From assembly GCA_024734495.1 (NCBI GenBank), contig JALMQS010000128.1, positions 18,655,079 to 18,719,078 on the forward strand: a stretch of DNA of 64,000 nucleotides, given 5' to 3'. The notes beneath the pieces were generated by a model. That model saw nothing but the letters and a program-made list of their open reading frames with translations, was not told where the DNA came from and made no database searches. A program made the position numbers and the translations under genes. Shown here piece by piece: positions 14,406 through 39,479 of this stretch (positions within the stretch are counted from its first letter, which is position 1; the number at the start of each line of letters is the position of its first letter). The DNA is from Forficula auricularia (lineage: Eukaryota; Arthropoda; Insecta; Dermaptera; Forficulidae).

Positions 14406-15619
14406 AATTGAAAGCAATGGAAGGCAGTCCAGGGGTAGTGAGGAAAGAAAAAATTAACACATAACAAATAAGGTGTAGTTTTTAAGGAATTTGGTGTTGG
14501 TACTTGGTGAAACATTTTTTTAATTAGATAAATTAGATTTTTATTGGATAAATATATATATATATATATATATATCGAGATTAAAGATTCTCCAAAGATA
14601 AATTCGTTTTATTTTTTTATATCTTAATGTGAAACCTACCAAGTATTTTTATCCAATAATTTTAAATAAGGTGTAATTTATTGGAATCCTTCTTCGTTTC
14701 CTTTCAAACCGGCGTTTCGGAGGATTCTTCCCTCTTTCTTCAGGGTTTCAAGGGGTCAATGAAGGAAACAAATAAAATGCTTTCTTCCTCTCTCCATGTT
14801 TAAAACTTTTTAACCGACTTCAAAAAAGGAGGAGGTTCTCTATTCGATTGATTTTTTTTTTTTTTTTTTTTTGTGCCTATGTTACCTCATATCTCCGCCA
14901 ATTGTCAACCGATTTTGAAAATTTTTTTTGCATTGGGTCCAGTCTAGCTTCCGATTGGTCCCATTTTTTTTCGATTTTTTTTCATAGGTATTAGACCTTT
15001 TTTATTTATTAGGTTTGTTTAGACCTAACCTCTTTGTTTATGAACCGATTTCGATGGTTCTTTTTTTATCCGAAAGGGGGTGTCTTAGGGATGGTGTCAT
15101 ATTAATTTGGTCAAGTTCTGATGATATAATCACTATTAATAACATCACTAAAAGGAGAAAAATAAAAATTTTTAAAGAAAAATAAAAACCGACTTCAAAA
15201 AATTAAATGCAACAAATATAAAAATACACTAAAAGGTATAAAATAATTATTATCTTATTTAGTTACAACTAAACGACGAAATATTAACACGAAATTACTT
15301 TTTGAAGTTGGTGCCAAACATATACCTTTTATGAATCGCACTCGACGGATCTTACTTAGTACGTTTGGCAGGTACGCTCGCTTATAGGTATAGTTTGTTT
15401 GGCACCGACTTTAAAAAGCAATTTCGTGTTAGTATTTCGTCGTTTAGTTGTAACTAAATAAGATAATAATTATTTTATACCTTTTAGTGTATTTTTATAT
15501 TTGTTGCATTTAATTTTTTGAAGTCGGTTTTTATTTTTTTCTTCCTTAGCAGAAGCATAGAAAAACAATTTTTTTTCTTCATTTTCTTAATTATGGGCTG
15601 CCTTCCATTACTTTCAATT
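14406..15619. mobile_element. Foldback element B, copy 1, interrupted by another element
   Basis: Left end AATTGAAAGCAATGGAAGGC and right end GCCTTCCATTACTTTCAATT are inverted. Inside is AAATAAGGTGTAATTTATTG and the CTGAAGA...GAAAC hairpin (minus strand, about 14.71-14.75 kb). The AACCGACTTC element (14812-15532) splits it, and a (TA)n lies at 14549-14574. Copy 2 is at 44583-45265. Confidence 0.75.
14812..15532 (+). mobile_element. AACCGACTTC terminal-inverted-repeat element, copy 1
   Basis: It starts AACCGACTTCAAAAAAGG and ends TTTTTTGAAGTCGGTTT. The final part (15187-15530) is itself a near-perfect palindrome with arms containing GTTGCATTTAATTTTTTGAA. A second copy in opposite orientation is at 61167-62121. 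Non-coding, so it must depend on a partner; the superfamily is not assigned. Confidence 0.85.
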
Positions 15620-16125
15620 AAAAGTTCTAACAGTCCGTCTCTCTCCAGAGAAAATTTCGTTATAAATTTATTATTATTATTATTATTTTACAATTGCTTA
15701 GTCAAGCAGTTTCCAGTTAAAACGCATGGGGCCATATATTTAACACCATTTTTTATTTAATTTAGTTGAGTATTTATTTATTTTACTCTTTTTAATTTAA
15801 ATTAAGGGACAGCACCTACATATTAGTCATGATATAGATTCTAACTAAAAAGAAGAGATGTTTTGGGTTTTGTGAACTCGGATTCTAATGATCATTATTA
15901 CACTACTTATAAAGAAGAAGAAAAATAAATAGAAACAGTGGTTATAGTTAACCTTTTAAATCTTAAACCTATATCACTTTAAAAATTTTATCAACTAGGT
16001 ATCATCAATATTTTAAATTTAACAGTAATATACCTATACTTGTATGGATATTTTAATTTGTAATAAATCGATACTTAACACAAACGTCTTAACTTTTTAT
16101 TGTTTTATCTAGCGATTGCTATTTT
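15620..16125. other. A+T-rich spacer
   Basis: Nothing recognised between foldback element B and the repeat at 16.13 kb. The frame at 15518-15760 crosses the element boundary and is not a gene. Confidence 0.7.
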
Positions 16126-16350
16126 GTTTATTGGGTCTCCGAGGAGCGGGCCGCCTCTTACAAAGATAAAAGATAGATACATAAATTTATTTACAAGCAA
16201 GTTCACACTTTCAGCTTCAGATCAAATAAATTCAGATTCAGGGCGGGTGCCTGAGAGAGCCAGGATTAATCCTGACACACATTTCACATTTTTTTTTATT
16301 TTTAGTATTTACAATTAAATAATTATACGCCATCCGCTCTATATGTACAA
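16126..16350 (-). repeat. Dispersed repeat related to 46.28-46.52 kb
   Basis: Matches the 46.3 kb copy in reverse: CACACTTTCAGCTTCAGA, GCCAGGATTAATCCTGAC and ATAATTATACGCCATCCGCTC all have counterparts there. The 104-codon minus frame at 16238-16552 begins outside the repeat and runs into it, so it is not treated as a gene. Confidence 0.65.
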
Positions 16351-18059
16351 AATTTATTCTAATTACAATTGCAAAAAATATTCCGTATTTTATTGAACAT
16401 ATTAAAAATTTTTCGATATGTACTTTCTGATATTGCTTTATTGATATATTAATTTTGCACTCATCAACAACTCGTTTAACCCTATGATTTCTAAAAACTG
16501 GAACTTCTTTTATGCTTCCATCTTTTCTTAAATACAAACTATAATCCTTCAAGAGATCTACATATACCTATGACTTTGATTTAACTCCTGAAATTCCCTC
16601 TTCTTTTTAGGATAATCAATCCTGACTTAAAGATGTAGTACCTTCATGCATCTTAATTATAAAAAAATTAGCTGAGCTGTGCATAATCACATTTGAAAAA
16701 ATACACTGTATTGATTGGTTGTTCAGGACGTTAAGATAAATTGGTATTCCTGAAAACGTGTCGTCATTGATTCTTTTGGTATGCATTTATAAATAAGTAG
16801 GTTCAGAACGGCTGTTCTGTGGAATATATCATTTACATTGAGTTGTATATTAATAGCTAACTTTTCACTCTCTCACTCGTCTGCAAAAGGAAACAGTTGT
16901 TAGAATTATTTGACAATTCATAAATCATAATAATAATAACTATACACTGGAAACGTATTCACGCGTGAAAATCATGAGGGAACGAATTCAGTTTGAATAA
17001 ACACGACCGGCTATTTATTTATAAAACGATGGTTGATGTTTTAAACAGTAAATAATTATTTTAATTTCTTTTGTTTAAAATGGAGTCATAATACAAGCAA
17101 AACAGAACATTCTTTTATTAAGATAGACAAACATGATATTGATGAACCAATGAAAATATAAACTGAAATTCATTCGAATATTTTAAATTACAAGATGACT
17201 TAAAAGTCGATTTAGAGGAAAAAATTCTCATGAGAACGAACCGCTTTTTATTATAATTATTTTTGTTTTAAGGGGAGGAAAAGAGTAATCCGGAAAATCG
17301 CCAAAGTGTGGCAACTCATAGCAGAGGTTTCTTAAATGAGGAACCGACATTGTGTTTGCATATTATATACGTCTCATATATATATTGTAAAGCTTTCTTA
17401 GTCAGTCGTGTTATTTATATCCTATTAGGAGAAATTGTGCTTAGAGCTTAAACCATTTATCTCCATTAAAATAATAAAGGCAATACTCCGTCATCTAAAT
17501 ATGGAAACTTTAATATTACATTATGAAATCGATTTATACAATTTGAATAAATTCATTCAATTTGAGATTCACTAAAAGACCCTCAAATATACTAAACTAA
17601 TACTTATATAATCAGATACTTCCTAGGTCTGCAGCTTGTCAAAATATCTTCGGGCTTATAATATAATATGTGCCTTTGTTCGAGCTCTTTCGTTGCAAAC
17701 ATATATCAAGAACACCCGTCTTATTGGTACAGATAAGATAGATTTCAGATGTTGAATTTTTTTATAATAACTGCCTTCGGAAACTACGAGTATATGCCTA
17801 TTTTGGGAAATGGTATAGATTAAAATTCAAGTTGTAAAAAGCCATCCAAATATTGACACACGATTTGTGAAACCATCTATATATCATCAATATTATTCTG
17901 ATGAAAATAAAGCATTGGAACTTGGATAAATATAAAAAATAAAAAACAAAAATGTATTTGTAAATTGTTATTCCGCTTGGGGTTTATTTTAAAGAGGATA
18001 ATTGTTTTGCGAATTTTAAATATCGTTTTTTGCTATTTTTTGATTAATTTCCGATTTTA
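16351..18059. other. Gene-free A+T-rich region
   Basis: No gene or clear repeat seen on either strand. Confidence 0.65.
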
Positions 18060-18570
18060 TTGATTGAGTCTCAGTGGACCAGGAATTTCCCTAGAATTTG
18101 AGCAGAATGTTATGGCTCGTTTTAGGAATCGAATCGAGAGCCAATCCCCCAACCTGGACATTATCCCCCAGCCACTCTGCACTGGCTACACTGATTGCTG
18201 CCTTGGCAAATGGCAAATGAATGCAATCGCACGCCCGCCACGCACTTAGCGACTTAGGGGATCAATTGTGGTCTGCAAGCAAGCAAGCAAGCAAGCTCAC
18301 GCTCACGCACATTCCCGAGCCAAAAATACAAACCTTCTCTTCGCAACACACCAAACTTGATTGCTCTTTATTAAAACAGACGGCCTCTTTAATTATATTC
18401 CACAGGGCGGGCGGGCCAATTGTACTATGGCTAATTCCCCTCTCTTAAGTAAAGATCTCCGACGTTGCTAATAAGCCATTCGGCGAATGCCCCATTTCCC
18501 ATTTATCCCCAGATCGACTTCGTGACAAATCTAATCAGCCTTACGACTGGCTTTTGTTTTCATCTCTATC
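18060..18570. other. Unique G+C-richer island with (GCAA)n
   Basis: About 50% G+C over 500 bp in a region otherwise near 27%. A (GCAA)5 tract lies at 18277-18296. Two overlapping short frames show no domains. A candidate regulatory module upstream of Mmp2, by composition only. Confidence 0.4.
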
Positions 18571-19136
18571 GTTTCAAGCTGCAATTGAAGAAGATAAAAA
18601 AAAAAAAAAATAGGGTCAAAAATTAATATCGATTGATTGATGATAACTATAATGGTTTTGTTTTCGGGCTAGAGTGGACGGAGAGCTAGACTAGCAAATT
18701 AGACAAATTTACAATTACAAAATTACATAAAATAAAAATTGATTAATTCTTCTCACCAATTACTAAAAAATTTATCTTATTATTAAATTTTATAAATCAT
18801 CTCTGACTTTCCTCTCTGCCTGTATAGAAATAGAAATTGATTCTCTAAAATTGAAAAAGTAACTAACTATTTGATTAATTGAAATAAAAAAATAAATAAT
18901 GATAGATATATTTAAAAATTATATTTTTAAATTTTCAGAAATTTTTATAACACCCAAAATATTTGCAAAATCTAATTTGTTCTTATTTACCGTTGTTAGA
19001 GAGGAAATCAATGAATTTGTTAAAATTCCATAAATTTAAGTGCAGCAATTTTTAAAAATTCTAAACGCCTCCAGATACAAAAATTACCTAAATACGGTCT
19101 GTTTGCCTATCTCACATCGTGATTTTAAAACAAAAT

Positions 19137-19255
19137 AAATCACTGGTTGACCAACTTCAGTACTAAATTCATCTATGAATGTAATAACTATGAAAACAAA
19201 TGAAAAAATTATATTGACAATTTTACTACTGTAGATAGTGAATCAGTGATGTAAA
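19137..19255. repeat. Diverged MITE relative of 9567-9743
   Basis: ATCACTGGTTGACCAACTTC at the left and GTAGATAGTGAATCAGTGAT at the right echo the ends of the 9.6 kb MITE. Confidence 0.5.
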
Positions 19256-19320
19256 TATATAGTATGAAGAATAATAAATAATAGTAATTTATAAAAGTAT
19301 TAAGTTGGAAGTGTCGTTTT

Positions 19321-19495
19321 GCCGAGAGTAGCAGAATTTTTATAAAATTAAAGGAGACAATAAAAGAGTGTGGTTTTTGTTGGAACTATAAATTATAAAC
19401 TATAGTCTCGTTATAAATACACTAAAAAATTTATTTTTCCAGTAGAAGACACTCTTTTATTGTCTCCTTTAATTTACAAAAATATTATTTTGTTT
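19321..19495. mobile_element. Foldback repeat, family A, short copy
   Basis: Begins GCCGAGAGTAGCAGAATTTT, then inverted arms GGAGACAATAAAAGAGTGT and ACTCTTTTATTGTCTCC. Contains AACTATAGTCTCGTTATAAA but not the hairpin core, which appears deleted. Confidence 0.75.
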
Positions 19496-19729
19496 CTGGC
19501 TAACAATCATAAACATTTCAAGAATATGAAATCCGGAGTTAGGTAATTAAATTTTAGAAGAAGAATTTAAATAAATTTATTTCAGATTTAAAAAATAATA
19601 TTTAACAAAAAAAAAACATTACATGATTTTTAAAAATAAACTTAAAAAAGGGTTAAACCTTTTCATCTCCCTTTGGCTACGATCGAAGAATTAAATTACC
19701 AAACGAAAATTAAATTCAAGTAAGCACTC

Positions 19730-20105
19730 TCCGATGCTCTCAGGCGATTTGAAGGAGTTTTTGAGGAGGCTTATTTTTTTTCCACTTGCCATTTCACCGT
19801 CCGCTGCTAAAAATTCTTCCCTTCGATTCCTTCGTTAGTTAAGCCAACTTTTTTCCTTTGCCCTGATGAATACCAATCAGCCGGAAGATAGAAGAGGAAG
19901 CAGCCCCGAGGACTGTCGGCTCGATCACTCACTCGATTTGGGTGTGATGTCTTTGTTAATGGCCGTCACAACCTCCTTGAGTGAGCGAAGGAGCCGACGG
20001 AGACAACGGACAGGACGACCCACGCTGGTCGACCCACGGGATCTTCGAGACCACCTGCCTTCCCATTCGAATTCGCAAATGGAAACCAATCACCCACCTT
20101 AACTA
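19730..20105. other. Unique G+C-richer island 1.5 kb before the first visible Mmp2 exon
   Basis: About 50% G+C with several CpGs. It carries overlapping short plus-strand frames, neither resembling an MMP propeptide. A (TTTG)n tract follows at 20149-20169. It could be regulatory or an unrecognised untranslated exon. Confidence 0.4.
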
Positions 20106-20519
20106 CTTTTTCCTTTATTTTTTTCCAATACCTATCGTCTACGGAAATTGTTTGTTTGTTTGTTTGTTTTCTTACACGGAATAAATTAAAGCGTGAATTA
20201 GGGTCAAATGGAAGCGAGTGTTTGCATCGAATCAGACTTAAGGTGCATCTATGTAGAAAAAATCTAGCTACACTCGACTTTGGTTAATTTTATATACATA
20301 TTATTTAAAAACAACTTTAAAATAATTTGTTTTATTAATCTAAATATGTTGCTAAATATTTCAATCAAAGATTTAAATCTTGATTTGTAAAATTTTGTCT
20401 ATAGTAATTCTAAATCACCATGCCATATGAATAATAAGTTGACAGTGTTCTGATGTGGCCATCCACTTGTCTTTACCATACAACCTGGCCCCTCACTTAT
20501 AGTTAATATTTAATTAAAT

Positions 20520-21170
20520 TATTTATATTCATGTGGGGGGGGCTAGTTTTTGCATTTTTAGACTCCTGGGGACCCACTGATTATGTATATAAAATTTGGT
20601 TGAGTTTGGTACAAGAGTCTAGATTTTCATTTTTTGACCATACACCCCCCTCCCCCATTTCGGGCGGTTAGTTTTTGAATTTTTAGACTTCTGGGGGTCC
20701 ACTGATTATGTATACAAAATTTGGTTGAGTTTGCTCAAATGGCCTAGATTTTTAATTTTTACCACACGCCTCCACCCACCTTAATTTTGGGTCGATATGC
20801 ACCAAAATCTAATTAACTCTTAATCTCAATGGACCAAAACTACGTGTGAAATTTGGTTTCGATATTCAAACTAGTTTTTGAGCTAGCTCGTCCACAAAAA
20901 TTTGGTAACGCATCACAGACTAACGTACAACCAGACAACCAGACAGACTAACAGACATTTTGACAAAACAATTATTATCTCGAAAAATATAATTTTTTGA
21001 TGTTCACTTATTAGAGCTTTTTTGTAGAGCGAAATGCTATGGTTTCGCTCAATTTCAGCCGTTTCACCCGTTTTTGAGATATTTCGAAAAAAAGAAGGAA
21101 AAAAAACACTTTTTTCATGCACGATTACAATACTTGACCATATCCTGTATGGTAAAGTAAAAAAGTGTTT
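20520..21170 (+). repeat. Interspersed repeat with internal tandem duplication
   Basis: Two successive units share TTTTTAGACT-CTGGGG-CCACTGATTATGTATA-AAATTTGGTTGAGTTTG (about 20.54 and 20.67 kb). A tail has CAGACAACCAGACAGACTAA. The same unit recurs reversed at 50.02-50.19 kb, and the ATATTTCGAAAAA end recurs at 8.16 kb. Confidence 0.7.
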
Positions 21171-21547
21171 GACTGTTTCGAATTCTGAATTTCTTCAAAA
21201 TTCGAAGAGCAATGGAATGAATTTTCCCAAAATGAATAAATATAAGAGTTCAAGTTGCCGTTAGAAATAGATTTAAATTTCTAAGAAAATCTCAAGAGCT
21301 TGTCATCTGCGAGATGGAATGAATTATTTTTAATTATATGTCAGAAGGGACTATCTACTCTGTTGATGATGAAAAAAAGATTTTTATTTCTTTATAAGCT
21401 AACATTTCAAGATCCTATGAGTCAAAATAATGTTTTTCAAAAATAAAACAGGACTTCATTAGTGTTGATAACAAATCACAATTAGACATATATATTTTCT
21501 TATTGTCTATTTATGAAATATTAATTGACAATTTTTTTCTTTTTTAG

Positions 21548-34736
<13,189 letters not shown>

Positions 34737-34960
34737 AAAAACAAAATATTTATATTCCGAATTATCATGGGATCATACTACAGATTGATTGATTTTTTTT
34801 TAATTAAATCAATCTTTAAAAGTGTGTTTATTAAATCTAAATGAAATATTTTGATTTGATAAATGATATTGGACTTAACTAGTCATTTATTTAAAATATT
34901 TTGAACATTTATAAAGATTAGACTAATCTAATAATGAGAAATGTTGTTGGATTTATTTCC

Positions 34961-34974
34961 AATAAACAAATAAA
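34961..34974 (+). promoter_or_regulatory. Mmp2: Mmp2 poly(A) signals
   Basis: Two AATAAA hexamers (34961-34966 and 34969-34974) lie about 225 bases after the Mmp2 stop codon, inside otherwise A+T-rich sequence. Other hexamers exist nearby, so the used one is not certain. Confidence 0.45.
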
Positions 34975-34986
34975 GAAGGAATCATG

Positions 34987-37900
34987 AGGTATGTTACTGA
35001 CTGAGGCTCTAGGCAATTTTAGAGTCTTTTATGGTACGAAAGCTCAAACTTTAAATCTCTTTTTAAGATTTATTTATAAAAGTGATATAATCATATTTAT
35101 TATATATACATATATATATTTATAATTATTACATACAATTATACAAATAAATAGGTAAATTTCGGAGTGAAATTAACAATCGAATTTCATTTAATGAAAT
35201 TATATTTGTTGAAAGGGTTTTATATTTATATATATAAATTAGTTTTATTATAAAATTCCACTTTTTCTTGTGTGTTAATGAAGCATCATCGGTGGTTGGG
35301 ATTTTCGCAAACTGGAGGATTGCGGCTAATATCAAAAAAAAAAAATAAGTCTTTATAATGATCTCATCTACAATAGACCGTGTTTTGATTTGTGATTCTT
35401 GAGTTGTTATCAAGAAATTTTTTCAAGATGTTCTGTCTTTGCATTGTGGGCTCATTGCTCTCAAAAAATGACTTCACTATGAATAGATTACGACGAATTA
35501 GAAAAGTGGATTTGTGATCATTTTACTTAGGGGTGCCAAAATTCAATTTTTTCTAATATGTAACTAATTATTATAATTATTTATAAAAAACTGTTATTTA
35601 AAAATAAAATTAATATATTTTTTCCTAGGTAAAAATTTGATTTATTTTTCATCCAACTTTAATTGAAAAAATATAATTTTTTATATCTTCATCAGTAAGA
35701 TTTGTCATTGTTAAACTCTTTAAAAATTATAAAATTAACTACATGATAAAAAAAAATAAAAAATTGCTGCACACCGCCAGTATTGAAACATCCTATATGT
35801 GAATGAGAACATCTTAAACGATTTAATTGATTTTAGTCCACATTTTTCAGTTTTTAAAATCATTTTACTTTATTATAGACGTAAAAAAATGAAAATACAT
35901 TCCTAGTTTAAATAAAAACATACATGTATCAAACATCACTTTTTTTGATTATTTTTCTTTAAAATTTCACTTTGAATATTTAATGACTAATTGAGATTCT
36001 GATATTTCTATTCAATTAACATTAATCGACTTTTTCATTAAAATTTCTATTTTTTTCTATTTTCCAAATCAAATACAAGAAACACACCCTTTATCCTTAG
36101 TATTATGAAATCAAATGATCTTAGAAGATTTTGAAAATAATTCAATTCTATCTGGTCTGAAAGACAAAAAAAAAATATTTTAAAATTTGATTTATATTGG
36201 CTTCTGGAAAAATAAATTTTAAGACTGATACATATATTTATTATACTATACTATACAAATTTTGTTTTATAATACTTAAAATTATTTATTTATATTTTTA
36301 TTAATTTTTAATAATTTATTATAAAAAAATGTATCATCACATTAAAAAATTATTCAAACAAAGAAATTCGCCTAATTGATAAAATAATTCTTTTAAAAAC
36401 ACACATAATTTTAAAAGCAAAAGTTTCTAAATAATATTTTTAATTGATGTTGCATTGATTTTAAAGAAAACTAAACATTCCGATTCGATGAAAGTTTTTT
36501 TTTTTTATTATTTGAATCTTGCTTTTACCTAGGTAATAGATATAGATAGGTATTAACAAATGAAAAATAAAAAGACCGATTTATTTTATTTATTAATTTT
36601 TCAAAAGCATATTATTTTTCGGAAAAGAAAAAAAATTCATCCAAATTTTAAAATCTATTTTTTTTAGAAATGAAAAAAAAATATTTTATAAATAAGTTGG
36701 AATTAAATAAATAATTATCTTATTTAATTTTGTCAATTTACTTTAATAATCCTATACATAAAAATATTTTTAGAAATTTAAAATTTTGATAGAATACAAA
36801 ATGATGTTATCATAATTGAAATCAATATAGTTAGATATAATATTAACAAATTATAAATGAATTTTATCTAAAAGAAAAACCGTATGGTTGTGTAACTCTA
36901 AATAATAATTGTCTAAATCAGCGCTTCTCAAAATAGTACTACATACTTGTACCTAATCCAATGGGTATTCAAACATAACCTTTACATAACTTTAAGAAAT
37001 AATTTTATTGCAGAGATGTTTTTTCAATAAATTAAGAAAAGAATCTCAATAATTTTACAGATAGTGATTACAATTTTTCGGGAAAATATTATCATGAGGT
37101 GTATAGGACATTTCTCTTCAGATTAATCTGAATCAAAATATGATTCGAAAATTTTTTTTGAATATGATTAAAAAATTATTCTTTTGTCGATTCAAGAAGA
37201 CACACACCCAAAAACTGCCAAATACATTATATGCACTATTTCCCGAAAGAAGGGTGTGTTCAGGGGAAGGGTTGGAAATGAAGGATTTGTGTTTCTGGAT
37301 TATAAAGGACCGTAGATTGTAGATTCGGAAAATAGGTAGACAGAGAGAGATCCATTCAGTCCCAAGTAGTCTTAGCTATTGATTAAACAGTTGGTTTAAC
37401 TTGACCAATTTTCTCATTAAAAAGTCATGGGGATCGACGAATCATATAGGTACTGCCCGCAAACGACGCCCTTAAAAAGTGAAAAAGCTTCTAAGATGGG
37501 TTCAGAGAATCAAGAAAATATATAATAAATTAAAAATTAGAAACCAGCCTCTAGTTGAGTTCCTAATAAAAATTTTTATTTAAATTTCAAATCTCACCAC
37601 TGGTGATGTAAGACCAAAATAATTCCTAAATACATTAGACATTTTGATTTATTATCCATCAATATTCATTGAAATTGATATCATGAGTTATTCAAGAAGA
37701 AAAAGCTGGCCAGAAAGTGAGACTGAAAACCCCACTACGATTCAAGCTTTGAACACTCCTAATATCTATAACCCCTAAGATATAGTTGGAGAATACTTAT
37801 CTAAAGAATTATTGAATGTATTCTTAAAAAAAAAAAAAGATAATTTTTACCACTGCCCATTTATAGTCCAAATATACTTATTCTTTTATAAATAAGAACT

Positions 37901-38770
37901 ACTTACCTATAGTTGATAGATTATATAAAAATAAATAAATAACAAAATATATATATTACAATGATCTTCATTATCCCAATAAGTCGTAAACCAGTGCAAT
38001 TCAGCCTCGGCCAGTGACTACGTTCTTGACTACTTTTTCTTTTAAAAATCAGAAAATTAATATAAATTTATTGATATTTATCCAATTGATTATGCAAGTG
38101 TACAAAAAGAAAAAAATAATGTGTTTTACTTACTAAATTTGACTTAGTTTCTTAATACTTTTCCAGATTTAACATAAAAAGTTCATATAAAAATGATATA
38201 TTTTATATTCTCTTGTAAAAATATGATTAGAAGAAATTGAAAATTGATGTGACCATTTCCAAATGGGGAAAATAGAAAATCTCATACTATCTCTATTTGT
38301 ATTTTAATTTTACAATTAAGTTGTTATGCTTATTGTACTGTGATATTTAAATGTAAAAATATTCAGCACATTGCTAATATATTAAATTTATTTTTTAATA
38401 TTTTATTTGTTTTTTCGTTTTAACCTTTCCATTTATGCAAAGTACATAAAAAGATATATTTATTTATTCCCTTCACACAAGACTATGTCTGATTTTAGAA
38501 TTAGATATTGATATTTATGAGAAAATATAATTTTATGGGATTTTAATCTGTTTTTATAGTAAAAAATAATAAATTATAGAACTATCGAACAGGTGTGTTT
38601 CGCATTACTCACTAAAACTGCAAACAATGTAACGAGACTTGAAAGTTGGAAGGTTCACTTTTTTTTATCATTTTCTCTCAAATTAAACTCAAAATTAGGG
38701 GAAAGGAATTCTTAAAAAATTAAAATTGTAAAATTTTCAAACCAAGACACTGAAATGAGAGTTCATTTTT
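34987..38770. other. Gene-free, very A+T-rich region
   Basis: No gene seen. Minus frame 35129-35413 and plus frame 37140-37322 lack domains; the latter covers a slightly less A+T-rich patch (37.19-37.45 kb). 36918-36960 (CAGCGCTTCTCAAAATAG) resembles a decayed hAT end. Confidence 0.65.
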
Positions 38771-39478
38771 TATATAATTTTTTTTTAATGCAATCGAATG
38801 CAAGAAGGGGTGCACCAGTAAAGATGCAGCTCCTATGGATCTCGAAAAACCCTTGCATTACCGAAGAGAAGGGAAAGTTGATTAAGTGAGAGGGTGTAGA
38901 CGTAGGTGTTTATGCACTCGGGTTTTAAAGGTTTGAAGATTATAAGTGGTGGGAAAGATGGAGGCTGGGAGAGAATTCCAGTTCCTTGATGTCATGGGGA
39001 TATATGTAATGGCGAATGAAGTGGTCCGGCACTTTTCTAATTTGACTGCGAAAGAGTGTTGGGAGTCGGCTACGCGCAAAGCATGCTTTGGGGGGAACTA
39101 TTGATTTTATCTCATTAGAGCACTTGCCGTGATAGTATCTATAGAAAAGGGAAAGGTCAGAGACATTTCTTCGATGAGCTAGAGCGAGTCGAGGGAGTCG
39201 GTGAGGGTAGAATCGTCAATTAGCCTGACGGCTCGTTTCTGAATTGCATCCAGGGTAGCAAGAGAATATTTAGAGGCTCCTCTCCATAGATGAGAGCCGT
39301 ATTCGAGACAGGGCCGGATTTGGGCCTTGTAGATGATGAGAAGATGTAGGGGCTTGTAAAATCGCTTGGACCTGAATAAGTAGCCAATCTTCCTTGCTGC
39401 AGATTTCGCCACAGAAGAGATGTGTTCATTCCAAGACAGGTCAGATGCGACAGAGACGCCCAACATGGATAGGCTGAT
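38771..39478 (-). mobile_element. 5'-truncated jockey-like LINE (reverse-transcriptase C-terminus)
   Basis: The minus strand encodes, in broken frames, LGVSVASDLSWNEHISSVAK, AARKIGYLFRSKRFYKP and IQKRAVRLIDD, then RNWNSLPASIFPTTYNLQTF. This is the thumb and C-terminal end of jockey/CR1-type reverse transcriptases. It ends in poly(A) (T run at 38778-38787 on plus). The 5' part including the polymerase active site is missing, so it is dead. Confidence 0.88.
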
Positions 39479-39479
39479 T

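Noticed and set aside
16238..16552. 104-codon minus-strand frame
   Set aside because: Its end lies in a dispersed repeat shared with 46.3 kb, and its composition follows A+T content.
19866..20184. Two overlapping plus-strand frames upstream of Mmp2, considered as the missing propeptide exon
   Set aside because: Neither contains a cysteine-switch (PRCGxPD-like) or propeptide helices, and they overlap in different frames.
35129..35413. 94-codon minus-strand frame downstream of Mmp2
   Set aside because: Ile/Lys/Tyr/Thr-rich, as expected from A+T content; no recognisable feature.
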